Source: Cliona cf. orientalis
Taxonomy: Eukaryota > Porifera > Demospongiae > Clionaida > Clionaidae
Direction of reading: 5' to 3'
Assembly: GCA_963930775.1 (NCBI GenBank)
Contig: OZ005704.1
Location: 5,642,001-5,706,000 of the forward strand
DNA: 64,000 nt
In this document: positions 37,197-48,979 of the stretch, piece by piece
Numbering within the stretch: the stretch's first letter is position 1
Layout of the letters: every line of letters starts with the position of its first letter
Position numbers and translations under genes: made by a program
Notes under the pieces: generated by a model
The model's input: only the letters and a program-made list of their open reading frames with translations
Told to the model about the DNA's origin: nothing
Database searches by the model: none

Positions 37197-37628
37197 TACG
37201 TCCAGAGTCCCAATTCGCAAAAAAGAATTCGGCCTCGCGATGAGGTAATTATGATGAAATTACGATGAAATGATGATGAAACCTATGATGAAACCTATGA
37301 TGAAACCTATGATGTAATTGCTGTGAAACTGTTTCAAAATGTTTAGCGCGCATGAAAGGTTGTTGGGACCCAGAATTCGAACCTAGCGTAGAAGAGATCG
37401 TGGACTATCCGATGATATCCTTATGGCGTTTCTCTCAGTTCGCTTTCTCTAGCTAGCTCGCTTTCAGGGCAGGGGGAATTCCCTATTCAGTCGAGCACAT
37501 GGCAGGTGAAGGTCAACCGGCTCAAGCCGCGTGCCCCAATATTGTACGCGTATACGGAGCATGCGCAGTTTGTCGATGTGTTCTAGTTCGAATTTATGGC
37601 GGCGTATTCGTGAGGGACTCTGGACGTA
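37197..37628. mobile_element. Inverted-repeat MITE, unit 1 of tandem pair
   Basis: The ends are TACGTCCAGAGTCCC and GGGACTCTGGACGTA, perfect inverted repeats. Inside are ATGATGAAA direct repeats, a tRNA B-box-like GGTTCGAATTC on the minus strand (near 37385), and GAGCATGCGCAG. No coding frame for a transposase. Confidence 0.75.
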
Positions 37629-37645
37629 GTCTCTAGGTTGTTCAT

Positions 37646-38056
37646 TACGTCCAGAGTCCCAATTAGAAACAAAGAATTCGGCTCTCGCTATGATGAAATT
37701 ATGATGAAATGATGATGAAATGATGATGAAACCTATGATGAAACTTATGATGTAATTCCTGTGAAACTGTTTCAAAATGTTTAGCGCGCATGAAAGGTTG
37801 TTGGGACCCAGAATTCGAACCTAGAGTAGAAGACATCGTGGACTATCGATGAGATATGGCGATTTTCTCGGTTCGCTTTCTTTGGCGAGCTCGCACTCGA
37901 GGGGATTTCCCTATTCAGTCGAACACGTGGCAGGTGAAGGTCAACCGGCTCAAGCCGCGCGCCCCGATATTGTACCCGTATACGGAGCATGCGCAGTTTG
38001 TCGATGTGTCCTAGTTCGAATTTGTGGCGGCGTATTCATGAGGGACTCTGGACGTA
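37646..38056. mobile_element. Inverted-repeat MITE, unit 2 of tandem pair
   Basis: The termini are the same as in unit 1 and the interior is closely similar, about 20 bp shorter. The 17-bp stretch after each copy is also shared (GTCT(C/T)(T/C)A(G/A)GTTGTTCAT). The pair therefore arose by tandem duplication rather than two independent insertions. Confidence 0.75.
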
Positions 38057-38080
38057 GTCTCCAAGTTGTTCATTATCTCC

Positions 38081-38234
38081 CCAGTAACAATTTACTTTTC
38101 TGTGGTTATGAGGTAATTATAGTGTAATTATGATGAAACCTATGGTGTAATCTATGAGGTAATTATGAGAAAATTCAGGGCCTCGCTGGAGCCTTTCTGA
38201 GACTTGAAAATCAGTAAATATGTAGAGTATCTTA
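38081..38234 (+). repeat. Dispersed repeat (copy 2 of pair with 32311-32482)
   Basis: Same ordered blocks as the copy in the Roc-COR intron. It lies immediately downstream of the tandem MITE pair and shares the ATGATGAAACCTATG motif with it, so the families may be related or nested. Confidence 0.7.
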
Positions 38235-39591
38235 CGCGTGTATCCAGCGAATAGATTACAACCTGAGCGCTACTTTCTCTGAGAAGTACTGTTGGTTGAA
38301 CTTCACGTGTTTTCTTGGCTTACGTAATGCCATGGATAAATAAAGCTAGCCTTGCGCTATATATAGCACATGTAGCACGCATCACTGCCACAAGGGGCTG
38401 GCCCGCGCGCGACTGCAGCAGCGTGACCAACCTGAAGTTCGGAAGGAATACTGTGTTGTCGAGTTCGTCTCTATGATTGAAGCATCGAAACTTGTCGCTA
38501 TCAAGGTTGAGAGTCGATCTTAGACGCCATCTCCACGATTTCTGGGGCCAGCATCGATCGATGTGTACGCAGTCTATTGACGACCTTTTACCACATGCAC
38601 CATTACACTGTGCAGCTACTGGGGAGATGGTCAAGGGTTCATATACCACTCATACAAGTAGCTAGCAAATGATATTACACAAGTACTTCTTAATAATTAT
38701 TAAATTTTTTTACCATTGTATTCATGATGCATAACGATGCCTGTAGATCATGTTTTCATTTCATATTATTATTCAATGCACTAGAATTTAATTTTGTGTG
38801 TGTGTTTGCATAATAATTTTATTGTCAGCCAATGAAATTATCCCTTCATTACAAATACAGTCTAGATCTAATGCTGGTCTAGGATCTGGATGCCTCAAGT
38901 TGGCGGTTTGAAAGTAATATTATATAAAAGGCCCTAGAATGCCTATGTATACTGTTGCTATTATTATAATACACTCTTGGTAAAGAAATTGAAACATGCA
39001 TATGGCCAATACTGTAGGCCTCATCCAAGTAGCTCATTGAGAAATGTATTGTTTTTATGGTTTTGCCAAACACAGGGCTTCAGTCAGGAAGTGGATCATC
39101 AATACGTCATAATTGCAATTACCTCATAGGTTGGCCAAATTTTTATTTGTTATTGATTGGCACTCGGGATAATTAAATAATTATGTAGACGACCACAATT
39201 ACCTTATTGTGGCACTCCCAATGCTGGATCCATGAGCTTGGCTGAGATTACTACTCAAATTATCCTCCTAAACATGATATTGTACTATCAGGACCAATTC
39301 TAATAGTATTCACTTCTTTGTAATGACAGTTTGTACAATTGAAACCCGTGTGATGGGGCTCACAATCAAGTCAAGCTTTGGTAATGAGACACCAATCTGA
39401 TGGTGTAGTATTGAAATCCACACTTGTAATTAAACACCCATATTTTACACCATATAGAATTACGGGTAAGATAAAGTTAGCTGGCTACTTTACCAGTCAG
39501 GATTTAATTCTATATTAAAAGAGACTTGACCACAACCAAAAGTCGGTAACAAACCAAGTCTCAATATATCATCAACTGTTGGTGGATCCAA

Positions 39592-41868
39592 ATGGCTGCC
39601 ATTGTCACAATTGAATTTGTCAAATCGGGTGCCGATTGCTGCTTGAAAGATGGAGAGCAACATAAACCACAACTAGACTCTAAAGTATCAGTATCAAAAG
39701 AAGATCTAATCAGTGAGCCTCGTCTTCAAACGAAGTCAGTCTGGAGAAGGAGATTAGAAATCATTGTCTTGACCTGCATCATTCTGGCTGTATGTGCTCT
39801 GTTTGTAACACCAACCATCCTCTATGCTCTGCCTCCCCTCAGTGTTATAAGAATGGTAAGTTTAGTACTTGAAATATGTACTTCTCAATTACACAACTCT
39901 AGCTATAGCTGTAAATTTCAAAGTTTCAGAGCCCACTTAATGATGGACAAGAAGTGAATCAGTGTGGACAGTGGAAAGAATACGCTGGTGATATTTGTTT
40001 TGGTGAGCTAATGGAGCTGCAGTCATGCTATGATTTGCACAAGAGTATGGTAAGAGTTCCATCTGATACCAACCAAGAAGAGGCTGAGGACACAGCCAAG
40101 AGATTGCTACTAGGTCTACCCTTGCTCTCACCTAGCCCAGAGTGTGAGGCAGCCATCAGACCATTCCTGTGCCTCTACCTGTTTGGGTCATGTGACTCAG
40201 ACAACCAACCACATCAAGTTACGCAGGAAGATTGTGAGATGATGAGAGATGATGTATGTGCACATGAGTGGGTGCTGGGGGAGCAATACCTGGGCCAGGG
40301 TATACTGCCTGACTGCAGCACTCTTCCAAACCAAGAAGATGATTCAGAATGCCAATTGCAAAGTATAGCTATTAAATTCACACAAAGCCTTGGTAACCAT
40401 AGAGGCACGTATTGTTTTGTATGGCTATAGGCTTCAACAGCACAAGTAGTTCAATGGAGAATGCAGATTTCTTCACTAATATCACATGTGCTGATGGCTA
40501 CTATCTCAGTGACGTCAGTGGTGTGTGTAGACCTCTTTGCTCTCTCTGGACTGAGCCTAGGGACATTGATGCAGACTACATCGCTGTAATTGTAGCAGTA
40601 GTTGTTGGCCTCCTCTCGGCAATCGCTCTTGTTATTCTGGCTCTTACTCTTCAAAGGAAAACAACGTATGAGCTCATTCTTTAAGCAGTTAGCGAATAAT
40701 GTATCTAGTGACATTTTATTGTCGATATCCATGATTGTAGGTTAAAGTTTCCGACATACTATCTAGTGTACCTCTGCATGACTGCAATTGCTATGGGTAA
40801 GTTAGCGTGTAGTTATTTAGTTATATTATGTGTGGTATGCATGAACTTAGAAGAGTGCATCATGCATTTCTACAGTATCAATCACTGTACAATAATACTA
40901 TTACAGGTATTCTTCTTCTAATTGGATTGGTATCCAGGGGGAAATGGTTTTGCAATTCTCATGATCTCTTAAACACATTCATCAATGAAACAGCATATTG
41001 TACTTTTTCAGGTACATTGCTTATCACTACAACTACAATTCTTTATTAATTCTTAGCACTATCGATCTTCATTGCTACGTAGGAATTGTTTTCACATATA
41101 TTCTGGCACAACTTGGACTGTGGATATTTTTTCACTCCCTCGGTCTGTTCTGGAGTGTGGCTTTCCCACTTCATCTGAGGAAATTCAGAGCTGAAAAGAA
41201 AATCAAGTACATCCACGTCACTACAGTTCTCATTGCACTATTCCTACCGCTGGTTCCAGCCCTGCTTCATCTCATTAGAGGCTATATTCACTGGGAAATA
41301 CACCTACGGTCATCTGCCTGGGACGTAGCATTGCTGTCACCTTCTACTCATTTATTCTACCGCTGAGCATAATCTCAGGAATAGTTACATCACTACTGAT
41401 TATCTTATTTTGGATCATCTTTAAGGTAGGAGCAATTTCATTAATAAGTATTTTTCATACTATTATTATGAATTTCAATCATAGAAATTGTTTTTAAAGA
41501 AAGGTTCCAGAGCAGTGCAGAGTAGCAGTGGGGCTGGCCTGAGCATACTGAAGAAAGCCGAGGCCAAGATCCTGTTCATTATGTGCTACTACATCCTACT
41601 GGGGACAGTGGTGCTCACACTGTTCACCTATTTAGAGGAGAGTGGTGAAAATCCAGAAGTGTTCCAGGCAATTGAGAAACACTTCACGTGCCAAAGCACA
41701 GGGATACAGCCTGGCAGAGACTGTGGAAACTCTCTACGTGGCTTTCTTTCTGCTTATAGTGCCCTGTCGGCAATATCGACCGTACTCTCTGGTTTGCTAC
41801 CAGTGGTTGTCATGGCATTCACTCTAAAGTATTCATGCAAAAAGTGCAAGAGAAGCATTAAAGATTAA
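39592..41868 (+). CDS. Frizzled-like receptor B; frame interrupted in exon 6
   Basis: Exons: 39592-39855, 39930-40362, 40431-40665, 40741-40796, 40907-41011, 41083-41425, 41485-41868. The ATG at 39592 gives about 55 residues before TM0 (LEIIVLTCIILAVCALFVTP). CRD-like core: PECEAAIRPFLCLYLFGSCD; TM1 is preceded by CRPLCSLWTEPRDIDADYI. In exon 6 the second extracellular loop region has two extra bases relative to A (23 against 21 between GGCTAT and GTCATC, near 41282-41304). This leads to an early stop, yet the downstream TM5-TM7 sequence (SFILPLSIISGIVT, then exon 7) is well preserved. Either a young pseudogene, a null allele or a sequence error. Exon 2 ends CAAA rather than CAAG at its donor. 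Tail KYSCKKCKRSIKD lacks KTxxxW. Confidence 0.82.
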
Positions 41869-42031
41869 CTAATGGATAAGTCTAAGCCGTTATCATGAAT
41901 ATGTTAGTTATTAATAATTAATTTTGGTCAATTAAGTGTTATAATTATGTGAAATTCAAAATGTACACAAGGAATGTACAGATTAATTAATAGTTGAAAA
42001 GATCAGTCAATCCTCCACATACAGTATATTA

Positions 42032-45000
42032 TTATGATTTGATTAGCCTTTCGCTGTGATGGAATGACTGGAATAAAGAGAGGATCTGTTCTTGCATGAT
42101 GACTTGAAGGTCGATTGTTTCTTTTACACCTTTTAAGACGTCCATACTAGCCACAGCTTTTTTGTACCTTAGAGCAGCGGAGCTATACTGCTTCTCCACT
42201 ACCTCCCGCCTCACCTTCCAGAGGAAGTCATTGATCATCTCACCAATTTCAGCGTCATAGTCTGGACTTTGTGGGGACACTTTTCTCCCCTTCACCACTC
42301 CAACATCTACAACATCATCTAAAACAAGCTGAGAGCACGATACACTTGCTCTGAGTTTTGCTGCTTGGGCATGTAGTACTGGAATCACTGAAGCTTGCTC
42401 ACTCTCTTTGTTCACTACCTTTGAGGAGGGGACTTTGACCAATGGCAGGCTCACAACCAGATTCTGTGGCTTCTCATCATTGTTGAGTGTGTCACGTAAG
42501 CTTCTGCATGTCTCCACAAAGTCACACTCTTTCCTTGGAGAGCTCGAGACTTCCACGATTGGAATGGCTGAAGAAGAGCATTCCAGCTGCTTCTTCAAGT
42601 TGCTGATTAGCATGTCTCGGTGGAAAGAGCTATTGTAGACAAGAGTAGCTGATCTGAGAAAGAATGGGACCTCCAAGGAGGGCTTCCAGTAGGCAGGTGG
42701 ATTAACTGCTTCAGTCTGCAGTTGTGAATTTTCATCAAATTCCATGTCTTCACCTTTCTTCTTTTCACTTGGAGTTTTTCCACTCATCATCTGACACTGC
42801 TCAGTCTCCTTTGCTGGGATTTTGTATTCATCAGAAACCATCTTCTCAGTGTAGTCATGCAACACGGCTGCCACTCGCATTGCCAAGTTCAGGAAGCGTC
42901 TGATCCGTAGCAGGCAACGGTATGATGACTTCACTGCTGGGCCACTGTGAGCGTTGTCGCGGATGTGTACCAGACGTGCAATAGTGGTGGCTGTCTGTGT
43001 CAGTCTCTTCAGGGTAGAAGTAGACTCTATGGTTAACCTTTTGACCCCTTCTGCAGCATAGAAGGCATTGTTGACAGCTTCCTTCAGCTTGTTGACGTTG
43101 GGTCGGACAAGGTTTGGAGTGAGAGCGTAGACCTCCTTCTTGCAAGTATTCAGGCATTTGGTCAGCTGGAACAAAAATGCAGCGGTCTGCTGCTGTAGCT
43201 TCCTCACTGGTGATCGTTGTTGCTCAGATACTTGTGAGCTTCCTGAAATAATAATTAGATCTCAGATTACAATAAGGCTAATCAAGGCTAATAATTGTCA
43301 CATTGAACTTCATTGTACTCACCTGTATCATCAGAATCATCATCAGAGTACTCACTGCTGTTATCACTATCATCAGAATCATCTGTATCAGGGTCAGAAT
43401 TGTAGTCTGAATCTTTGGAATTGTCCTTGATAATGGTAGCGATCCTTATACTCCTGTGTGCATCAAAGGATGCCTTTCTAGCCTCTTTAGAGACATCAGT
43501 AAGGCGAGGCTTGGAGCTTTGTGGGGGAGATTGATGCTGTGGAGGAATCAACTTTTCACTTGTGCTCAAGTACTCCAGGAAAGAAGCCTTGTTGGCCACA
43601 GGTACAACAGAATTGTCTCTCTTGCCACCAAGATTTTGTTGTTCAGCGATCTTTGATAAAGGCAAGCTCACAACCAGATTCTGTGGCTTTTCTTCAGTGT
43701 TGAGTGTATCACGTAAGCTTCTGCATGTCTCCACAAAGTCACACTCTTTCCCCGTGGTCTCTTCCACCATTGGAACAGCTGAAGAAGGGCATTCCAGCTG
43801 CTTCTTCAAGTTGTCAATCAGCAAGTCTCGGTGGAGAGAGCTGTTATAGACAAGACTAGCTGGCTTGAGAAAGAATGGGACCTCCAAGGAGGGCTTCCAG
43901 TAGGCAGGTTGATACATCTTCCACGTGTATGCATGCAACTCTTCGGAGACTCGAACAGCCAAATTCAGCATGCGTCGGACTCGGAGAAGGCAACGATGGG
44001 ATGACCTTGTCAAGGTATTATGCATGCTGTCTGGTATGTGCGTCAGACCAGAGAGAGTGGCAGCTGACTGAGTCAGACTCTTCAAGGTTGAAGTAGAGCT
44101 GATTTTCAACTCCTTGATTCCTTCTGCCACATAGAGGGCATTATCAACTGCTTCTCTGAGCTTGTTGACGTTGGGTCGGACAAGGTTTGGAGAGAGAGTG
44201 TAGACCTCCTTTTTACAGGTGTTGAGGCACTTGGTGAGCTGGAGCAAGAATGAGATAGCTTGCTTCCTCAGCCTTTTCTTCTTCTCTTCCCCTAGCAGCA
44301 GCTGCTGCTGTTGCTCAGACAAATTTTCTAAAAAAAATAAAATAGAATAGGAGTATATACACCCTTGATAGGAAGTAGCTAATTGGATAACCTAAGCTGA
44401 TTGAGTAGCAACCAGCTACAGTGTGTATTCTAGCATTGCTACATACCACAGGATTTCACATAGGCTGAATCATCAGTGCTGGCTTGTTCTGCTATCAGTG
44501 CTGAATCGCAGGTCACGGCAGTAATCCTGTTACTCCTGAGTCTGTCAAAGGTGTTCTTTCTGGCAGCCTTGGAGAGGGTAACGGGACAGGGCTTGCGGCT
44601 AGCGTGTCGGCTGGAGAAGTCTCGGCAGTATTCAGCAAACCGTGCGTTCTCATGGATCGATTGGACAACATCATTATTGCTGTTAAGAAAAGAAGATAGG
44701 TTTATTAAAGACCTCAATGTTGTTAACGGGATCTACATGTAGCTTTCAAGTTCCACCACTGTGTGCAAACCCAGCCACTCTCACTACGAGGATTGAGACA
44801 CGCATGCGCTTATTGTCCCCAGACCCGGTGTCATATGAAAATAGGAACCCCCCAAATTGGGGGCCCCGGGTCCCCATTTTCATAGAATAATGGGGACCTG
44901 GGTTCCTATTTTAATAATATTTTTGGGACCCCTGGGTCCCCATTTTCACAGGATTTTGGGGACCCCCAGTGCAATAATATTATTGTAGGCATGTACATTG

Positions 45001-45682
45001 ATTAGACAGCACATGACTCAGCCTGTATGGTATACATTAACTAATTTTGCAGCACAACTACTATCATGCCAGCTCTAGGGTTGTGGTTACATGCTAGAAT
45101 GAATTATAACTGGCTATGACTCCACTTTCAATTATGTTTCTAGCTAGCTAGCTAGCTACTTTGCCAACAAGCAGTACTGAGTAGCTACCTTACAAACCCG
45201 AGTAGATTTTATACTCAAGAGCTACCATGGCACAGTCATAAATTTCATAAAACACTGTATCACTATATAAGCTTGAGAGTAGTCAAGGCCGTCAGCGCTT
45301 TACAATTGAAAGGCCAATTCGGCTTTGTTGGCTTTCAATTGTAAAGCGATGACGACCTTTACCAAAAGAGCTCTAAATCGATACTTCCATCGTGTCACAG
45401 CCTTTTATTCAAGTTAGCCATACTGTTTGTAACTTCTCCTTACGATATGAGTTCTGCTGACCCCAGTAAACTCATGGCAACCGCTGATTCTTCAATTAAT
45501 ATCAAATTACACTGGGGGTCCCGAAATTCACGGAAGATCATAAAAAATTAATTAATGAAGATGGGGACCCGGGGTCCCCAAAATTAATTTTTATGATACC
45601 GGGACGAGACTAGCATGCGCTTGGAGACTGGAGTGTCACTCTTAGAAGCTTTTATATTGTGGACTCACCAAACCGTATCCAT
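42032..45682 (-). CDS. Unrecognised protein with two duplicated large modules
   Basis: Exons (minus): 45682-45669 (MDTV plus a split codon), 44679-44447, 44327-43323, 43242-42032. They sum to 820 codons plus stop with all phases fitting. Exons 3 and 4 are homologous: each has a helical block (QLTKCLNTCKKEVY(T/A)L(S/T)PNL, then VRPNVNKL(R/K)EAV), a linker with (Q/P)PAYWKPSLEVPFFL, and DFVETCRSLRDTLN followed by EKPQNLVVSLPL. Exon 3 ends in a strongly acidic Asp/Ser tract (43390-43325). Exon 2 resembles the last part of exon 3 (LSKAARKNTFDRLRSNRI against VSKEARKASFDAHRSIRI). No signal peptide or membrane segment is seen. I do not recognise the family; an intracellular helical scaffold is all that can be said. 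Confidence 0.8.
44810..45605. repeat. GGGGACCC-rich foldback repeats
   Basis: Several palindromic blocks built from GGGGACC(C/T)GGGTCCCC occur at 44816-44960 and again at 45509-45600. The right-hand block has arms ATCATAAAAAATTAATT and AATTAATTTTTATGAT around GGGGACCCGGGGTCCCC. The outer GGGACCCCCAGTG (44949-44961) and CACTGGGGGTCCC (45512-45524) are inverted to each other. This suggests one or more foldback elements, all lying in intron 1 of the minus-strand gene. Confidence 0.65.
45285..45359. repeat. Hairpin with about 28-bp arms
   Basis: AAGGCCGTCAGCGCTTTACA...ATTGAAAG is mirrored by CTTTCAATTGTAAAGCG...GACGACCTT with few mismatches and a short loop. It lies within intron 1 of the minus-strand gene, inside the larger foldback region. 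Confidence 0.75.
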
Positions 45683-45930
45683 CTTGATTTTGACAGGGTA
45701 CTGTTCGTCCGTCTCGGAAATTTGCTGGTTTGTTCACGGTGGATCAGTAGCAAAGCTTTCCAGCACTTATAAATCGATCGGTGAAGTCCAAAATGAATAA
45801 ATCGGCTGCGATCACGACAAAGAGCAAAAATCTTCTTTCTGGATCGCAAGATTCTTGTAAAATGAAGTCAAGCTTAGCGTATGGCTGTGCTAGGTAACCG
45901 CGCGGGATCTTCGCAACCGAACGCGTTCTA

Positions 45931-45951
45931 TGACGTCATTGCGCATGCGCG
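45931..45951 (-). promoter_or_regulatory. Adjacent CRE and NRF-1-type palindromes
   Basis: TGACGTCA (45931-45938) is a perfect CREB/ATF site. TGCGCATGCGCG (45940-45951) matches the NRF-1 consensus. They lie about 250 bp upstream of the minus-strand start at 45682 in a locally CpG-rich patch (45895-45965), so a promoter of that gene is most likely. Receptor C starts about 390 bp to the other side. Confidence 0.55.
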
Positions 45952-46086
45952 ATCGGGCACGTTCAACTATCCACGAAATTGAAGTTATTGCCGCTAGATG
46001 CCATTAGGCATGCAAATAGCAAACGCCATTACGATAATCATGATATTGCACTCTTCCTATGCTCTTCCTGTGCTGATATTTGCCTC

Positions 46087-46096
46087 TATATAAATA
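46087..46096 (+). promoter_or_regulatory. TATA box candidate for receptor C
   Basis: TATATAAATA followed by GG lies about 240 bp upstream of the receptor C ATG at 46338. A start site near 46115-46125 would give a 5' UTR of a little over 200 bp. No comparable motif was confirmed for the other copies. Confidence 0.4.
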
Positions 46097-46337
46097 GGCG
46101 ACTACCTAACACAGAACAAAGGGAGAACCAAGTTTGGCAATCAATTGTGCACTACTGATTTGTAACAACAACCCATCTTGAACTTTGGAATTTTATAATG
46201 ACCGTGGCTGCAATAACACAACACAACGTACACAAGATTCTGACACAGACTGTCTAGTGTACGTAAATTTAAAGCTAAGCAGAATATTATTATAGTGTAT
46301 CACTGTCACATGATAGTCTAGTAGATTAATAATTGAG

Positions 46338-48979
46338 ATGGAAGAGGAAGCAGTGTCTGCCATGCCTTTGGAATATGTGCATTCATCAGTAGTCAGTGTA
46401 GAAATGAGTCCGGATCCGCCTCCAGAAAGTATGATTCAAGAGACCAATGTGGATCTTCCCACAAGAGCAAGTTCCACCGAGCATCGTGATCACCCAGCTT
46501 CAGAGTTACCATCCAAGGTGCTGCAAACAACTCATTCTACAGGCCCAAAGCCTAAGCTTGAGTCAGTGGTTCAATGTATGCATAAAAATTGGAAGACAGC
46601 ACTAGAAATGGCAATACTGATTGGTCTCATTCTCATCGTTTGGACTCTGTTTTCTATACCAACAATCCTATATGGCCTTCCTCCTAATGTCAAAGAGGTA
46701 GGACTTTAAGTGATCAAAAATAGCTAGTATTATATCTGATTCATGTTCTTTTAATAATGCAATCCACAGTCTGAGACCAACTTTGCTGGCAATGTCAACC
46801 AATCAGCATCAAGTTGTGATCAGTCGGTGACCTATGAGGGACAAGTTTGTTTGAGTGAACTTACTCGATGGCAACAGTGCTTCTCACCACAATCTGACAA
46901 AGTCTACCTCCCATCTGACATCAACCAACAAGAAACTGAGGCCACTGCCAACTTCTTGCTACTAGGTCTTTTAATGCTATCTCCCAGCGCAGAGTGTGAG
47001 GCAGCCATCAAACCTTTCATGTGCCTCTATCTGTTTGGGTCATGTGACTCAGACAACCGACCACATCAAGTTACACGAACTGACTGTGAGAGACTGAGAG
47101 ATGATGTATGCTCAGAAGAGCTTGTACTAGCTGTAGATTTATTTGGTGAAGGTATCCTGCCAAACTGTGATGATCTTCTTCAGCAAGCGGATGAATGCCA
47201 AGGTATAGTACATAATATAGTATTGTTTAGACATAACATATATACATTTTCTATAAAATCACTCAGGGAGCTGATTGATATAGCTATTGTCTTAAAGTTT
47301 GTCTAAATATGCAGATAACGGCAGTTCAATGGTCCTATTGGAATCTGATCCAAGTATGACAGGGCTAACTCCAGAAGCTGTCACTGACAACCATTCTAGC
47401 ATAGTCTGTGCAGAAGGCTATTATCTAAGCAGTGATGGTAGCTTTTGCAGGCCCCTCTGCTCCCTGTTGGTAGATCCACCAGGTGTTGGTCTGGACGCAC
47501 ACAATATAGCTGTCTTAATCGGTGTGATCATAGCCTTGTTTTCATCAGGTACGGCCATAATACTGGCTCTTACCATTCAAAGGAAAAGAATGTGAGATGA
47601 TGCTTCTTTTGCCAATTGTTATGACGTGATCCTTCTATGTATGTAATAGGTTGACATTTCCAACAATATATCTGGTCTTCTTTTGTATCACAAAAGCCAT
47701 AATTGGTAAGCTGTTTACAGTAGTTGTCTGACTAGATGACGTTATGAAAGGATAATAATAATAATAATATTATGCATTATGATAAACTTTATTTCAGCTC
47801 CAATAATATTAATTGGATTCACTAACAGAAAGAAACTCTTTTGCTCCTCTGATGACCTGTTGGATAGTTTTCAAGAAGAAACAGCATTTTGCACTATAGC
47901 AGGTATCTTTAAAACTGTAGTGACTTTCAGTTAGTACAATAGATCTCTTGCAGATATATCCATGTTGCTGTAGGTCTTATAATATTATTATATATACGTA
48001 GGAGGTGTCCCTATATTTTGTACCATTGGAACCATACGGCATGGGAACATAGTGGGTTTATAGTGTCATAATTAATTTTATTACGATCAAGTGACTTCCA
48101 AATTTTCCTGGTTTATCACAAATAAAACTGGTCGCCCATTGTATTCACAGGTATTATCATCACTTATGGTGAGGCACAAGTAGGGTTTTGGATGGCTTTC
48201 CATGCTGTTGAGCTCTGCTGGGGAGTTGTCTTTCCTTATAACTTTCGGCGGATGAAAACAGAACAAAAAATGAAGTATTTTCACATTACAGCCATACTAT
48301 TGGCCTTACTCTATCCCACTTTACCTGCTTTCATCAATCTTCATGATGGATATGTAATCGCCGGTAGTCCCACTACTGTCTGTTTTGGTCGGAGTAGCAC
48401 TATCACTTTCTTTGGACTAATTCTTCCCCTAAGTATACTGATAGCTGTGGCTACATCGGCACTGATCATTACATTTTGGAAAATTCTCAAGGTATGTGAA
48501 TTTTGTCAAATTAATATGACTGAGTAATGTATTACATTCTTGTTAATGCCTTAGAGTATACTTGAATAATACAGTGTGTTCATTAACAATTCCAGCAATT
48601 TGTCTTAAAGAGCGGGAACCAGGCCACCTCTGTCAGGAAAGCTCAGGCTAAGATATTGTTTGTCGTGTGCTACTATGTTGTCTCTGGAATTATAGTGCTT
48701 ACAGTCTACAGCTACTACCAGGTGGCTGGAGAAGCCAACGTTCAAGCCGTGATCAGACACTTCACCTGTCAAAGTGCTGGAACACAGTCTGGCAGAGACT
48801 GTGGTGACATTCCCAATGTTCATCTGGACGTATTTGATTCACTTCTTGCACTGAGTCTAGTCCTGATAGGCCTACTGCCAGCTGTGATTCTGGTGTTCAT
48901 GGTGAAGTGGAACTGCAATGATAAATGGTGTGCAAAAAAGAACCTTTCTTCGACAGGGATAACTCTTAATATGCAGTAG
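46338..48979 (+). CDS. Frizzled-like receptor C
   Basis: Exons: 46338-46697, 46770-47202, 47315-47591, 47650-47705, 47798-47902, 48151-48491, 48596-48979; 651 residues. About 90 Ser/Thr/Pro/Glu-rich residues precede TM0 (LEMAILIGLILIVWTLFSIP). The CRD-like domain reads CDQSVTYEGQVC...WQQCF, then AECEAAIKPFMCLYLFGSCD, then DCERLRDDVC, PNCDDLL and DECQ. TM1 follows CRPLCSLLVDPPGVGL. TM3-TM4 contain EAQVGFWMAFHAVELCWGVV and KYFHITAILLALLYPTLPAF. It has the longest tail of the family (KWNCNDKWCAKKNLSSTGITLNMQ by eye), with Cys and Lys but no KTxxxW. The exon 7 acceptor gives Gln in place of the Glu seen in E-G. Frame intact; class F-like fold well supported. Confidence 0.9.

Larger units (their letters stand above)
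37146..39591. other. Repeat-rich spacer between the Roc-COR gene and receptor B
   Basis: It holds two tandem copies of an inverted-repeat element (37197-38056) and a dispersed repeat copy (38081-38234). A GC-richer segment at about 38320-38650 is open on the minus strand for 109 codons without an ATG start; it is not convincingly coding. A/T-rich sequence follows with the receptor B promoter at its end. No gene is supported. Confidence 0.6.

Noticed and set aside
38320-38649. 109-codon minus-strand open frame
   Set aside because: It starts at GTG, has no ATG-led start, no recognisable domain and sits in a repeat-rich spacer; possibly part of a repeat.
43140-44096. Plus-strand frames opposite the duplicated-module gene
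   Set aside because: Shadows of the minus-strand exons, which splice in phase and are conserved between the two modules.
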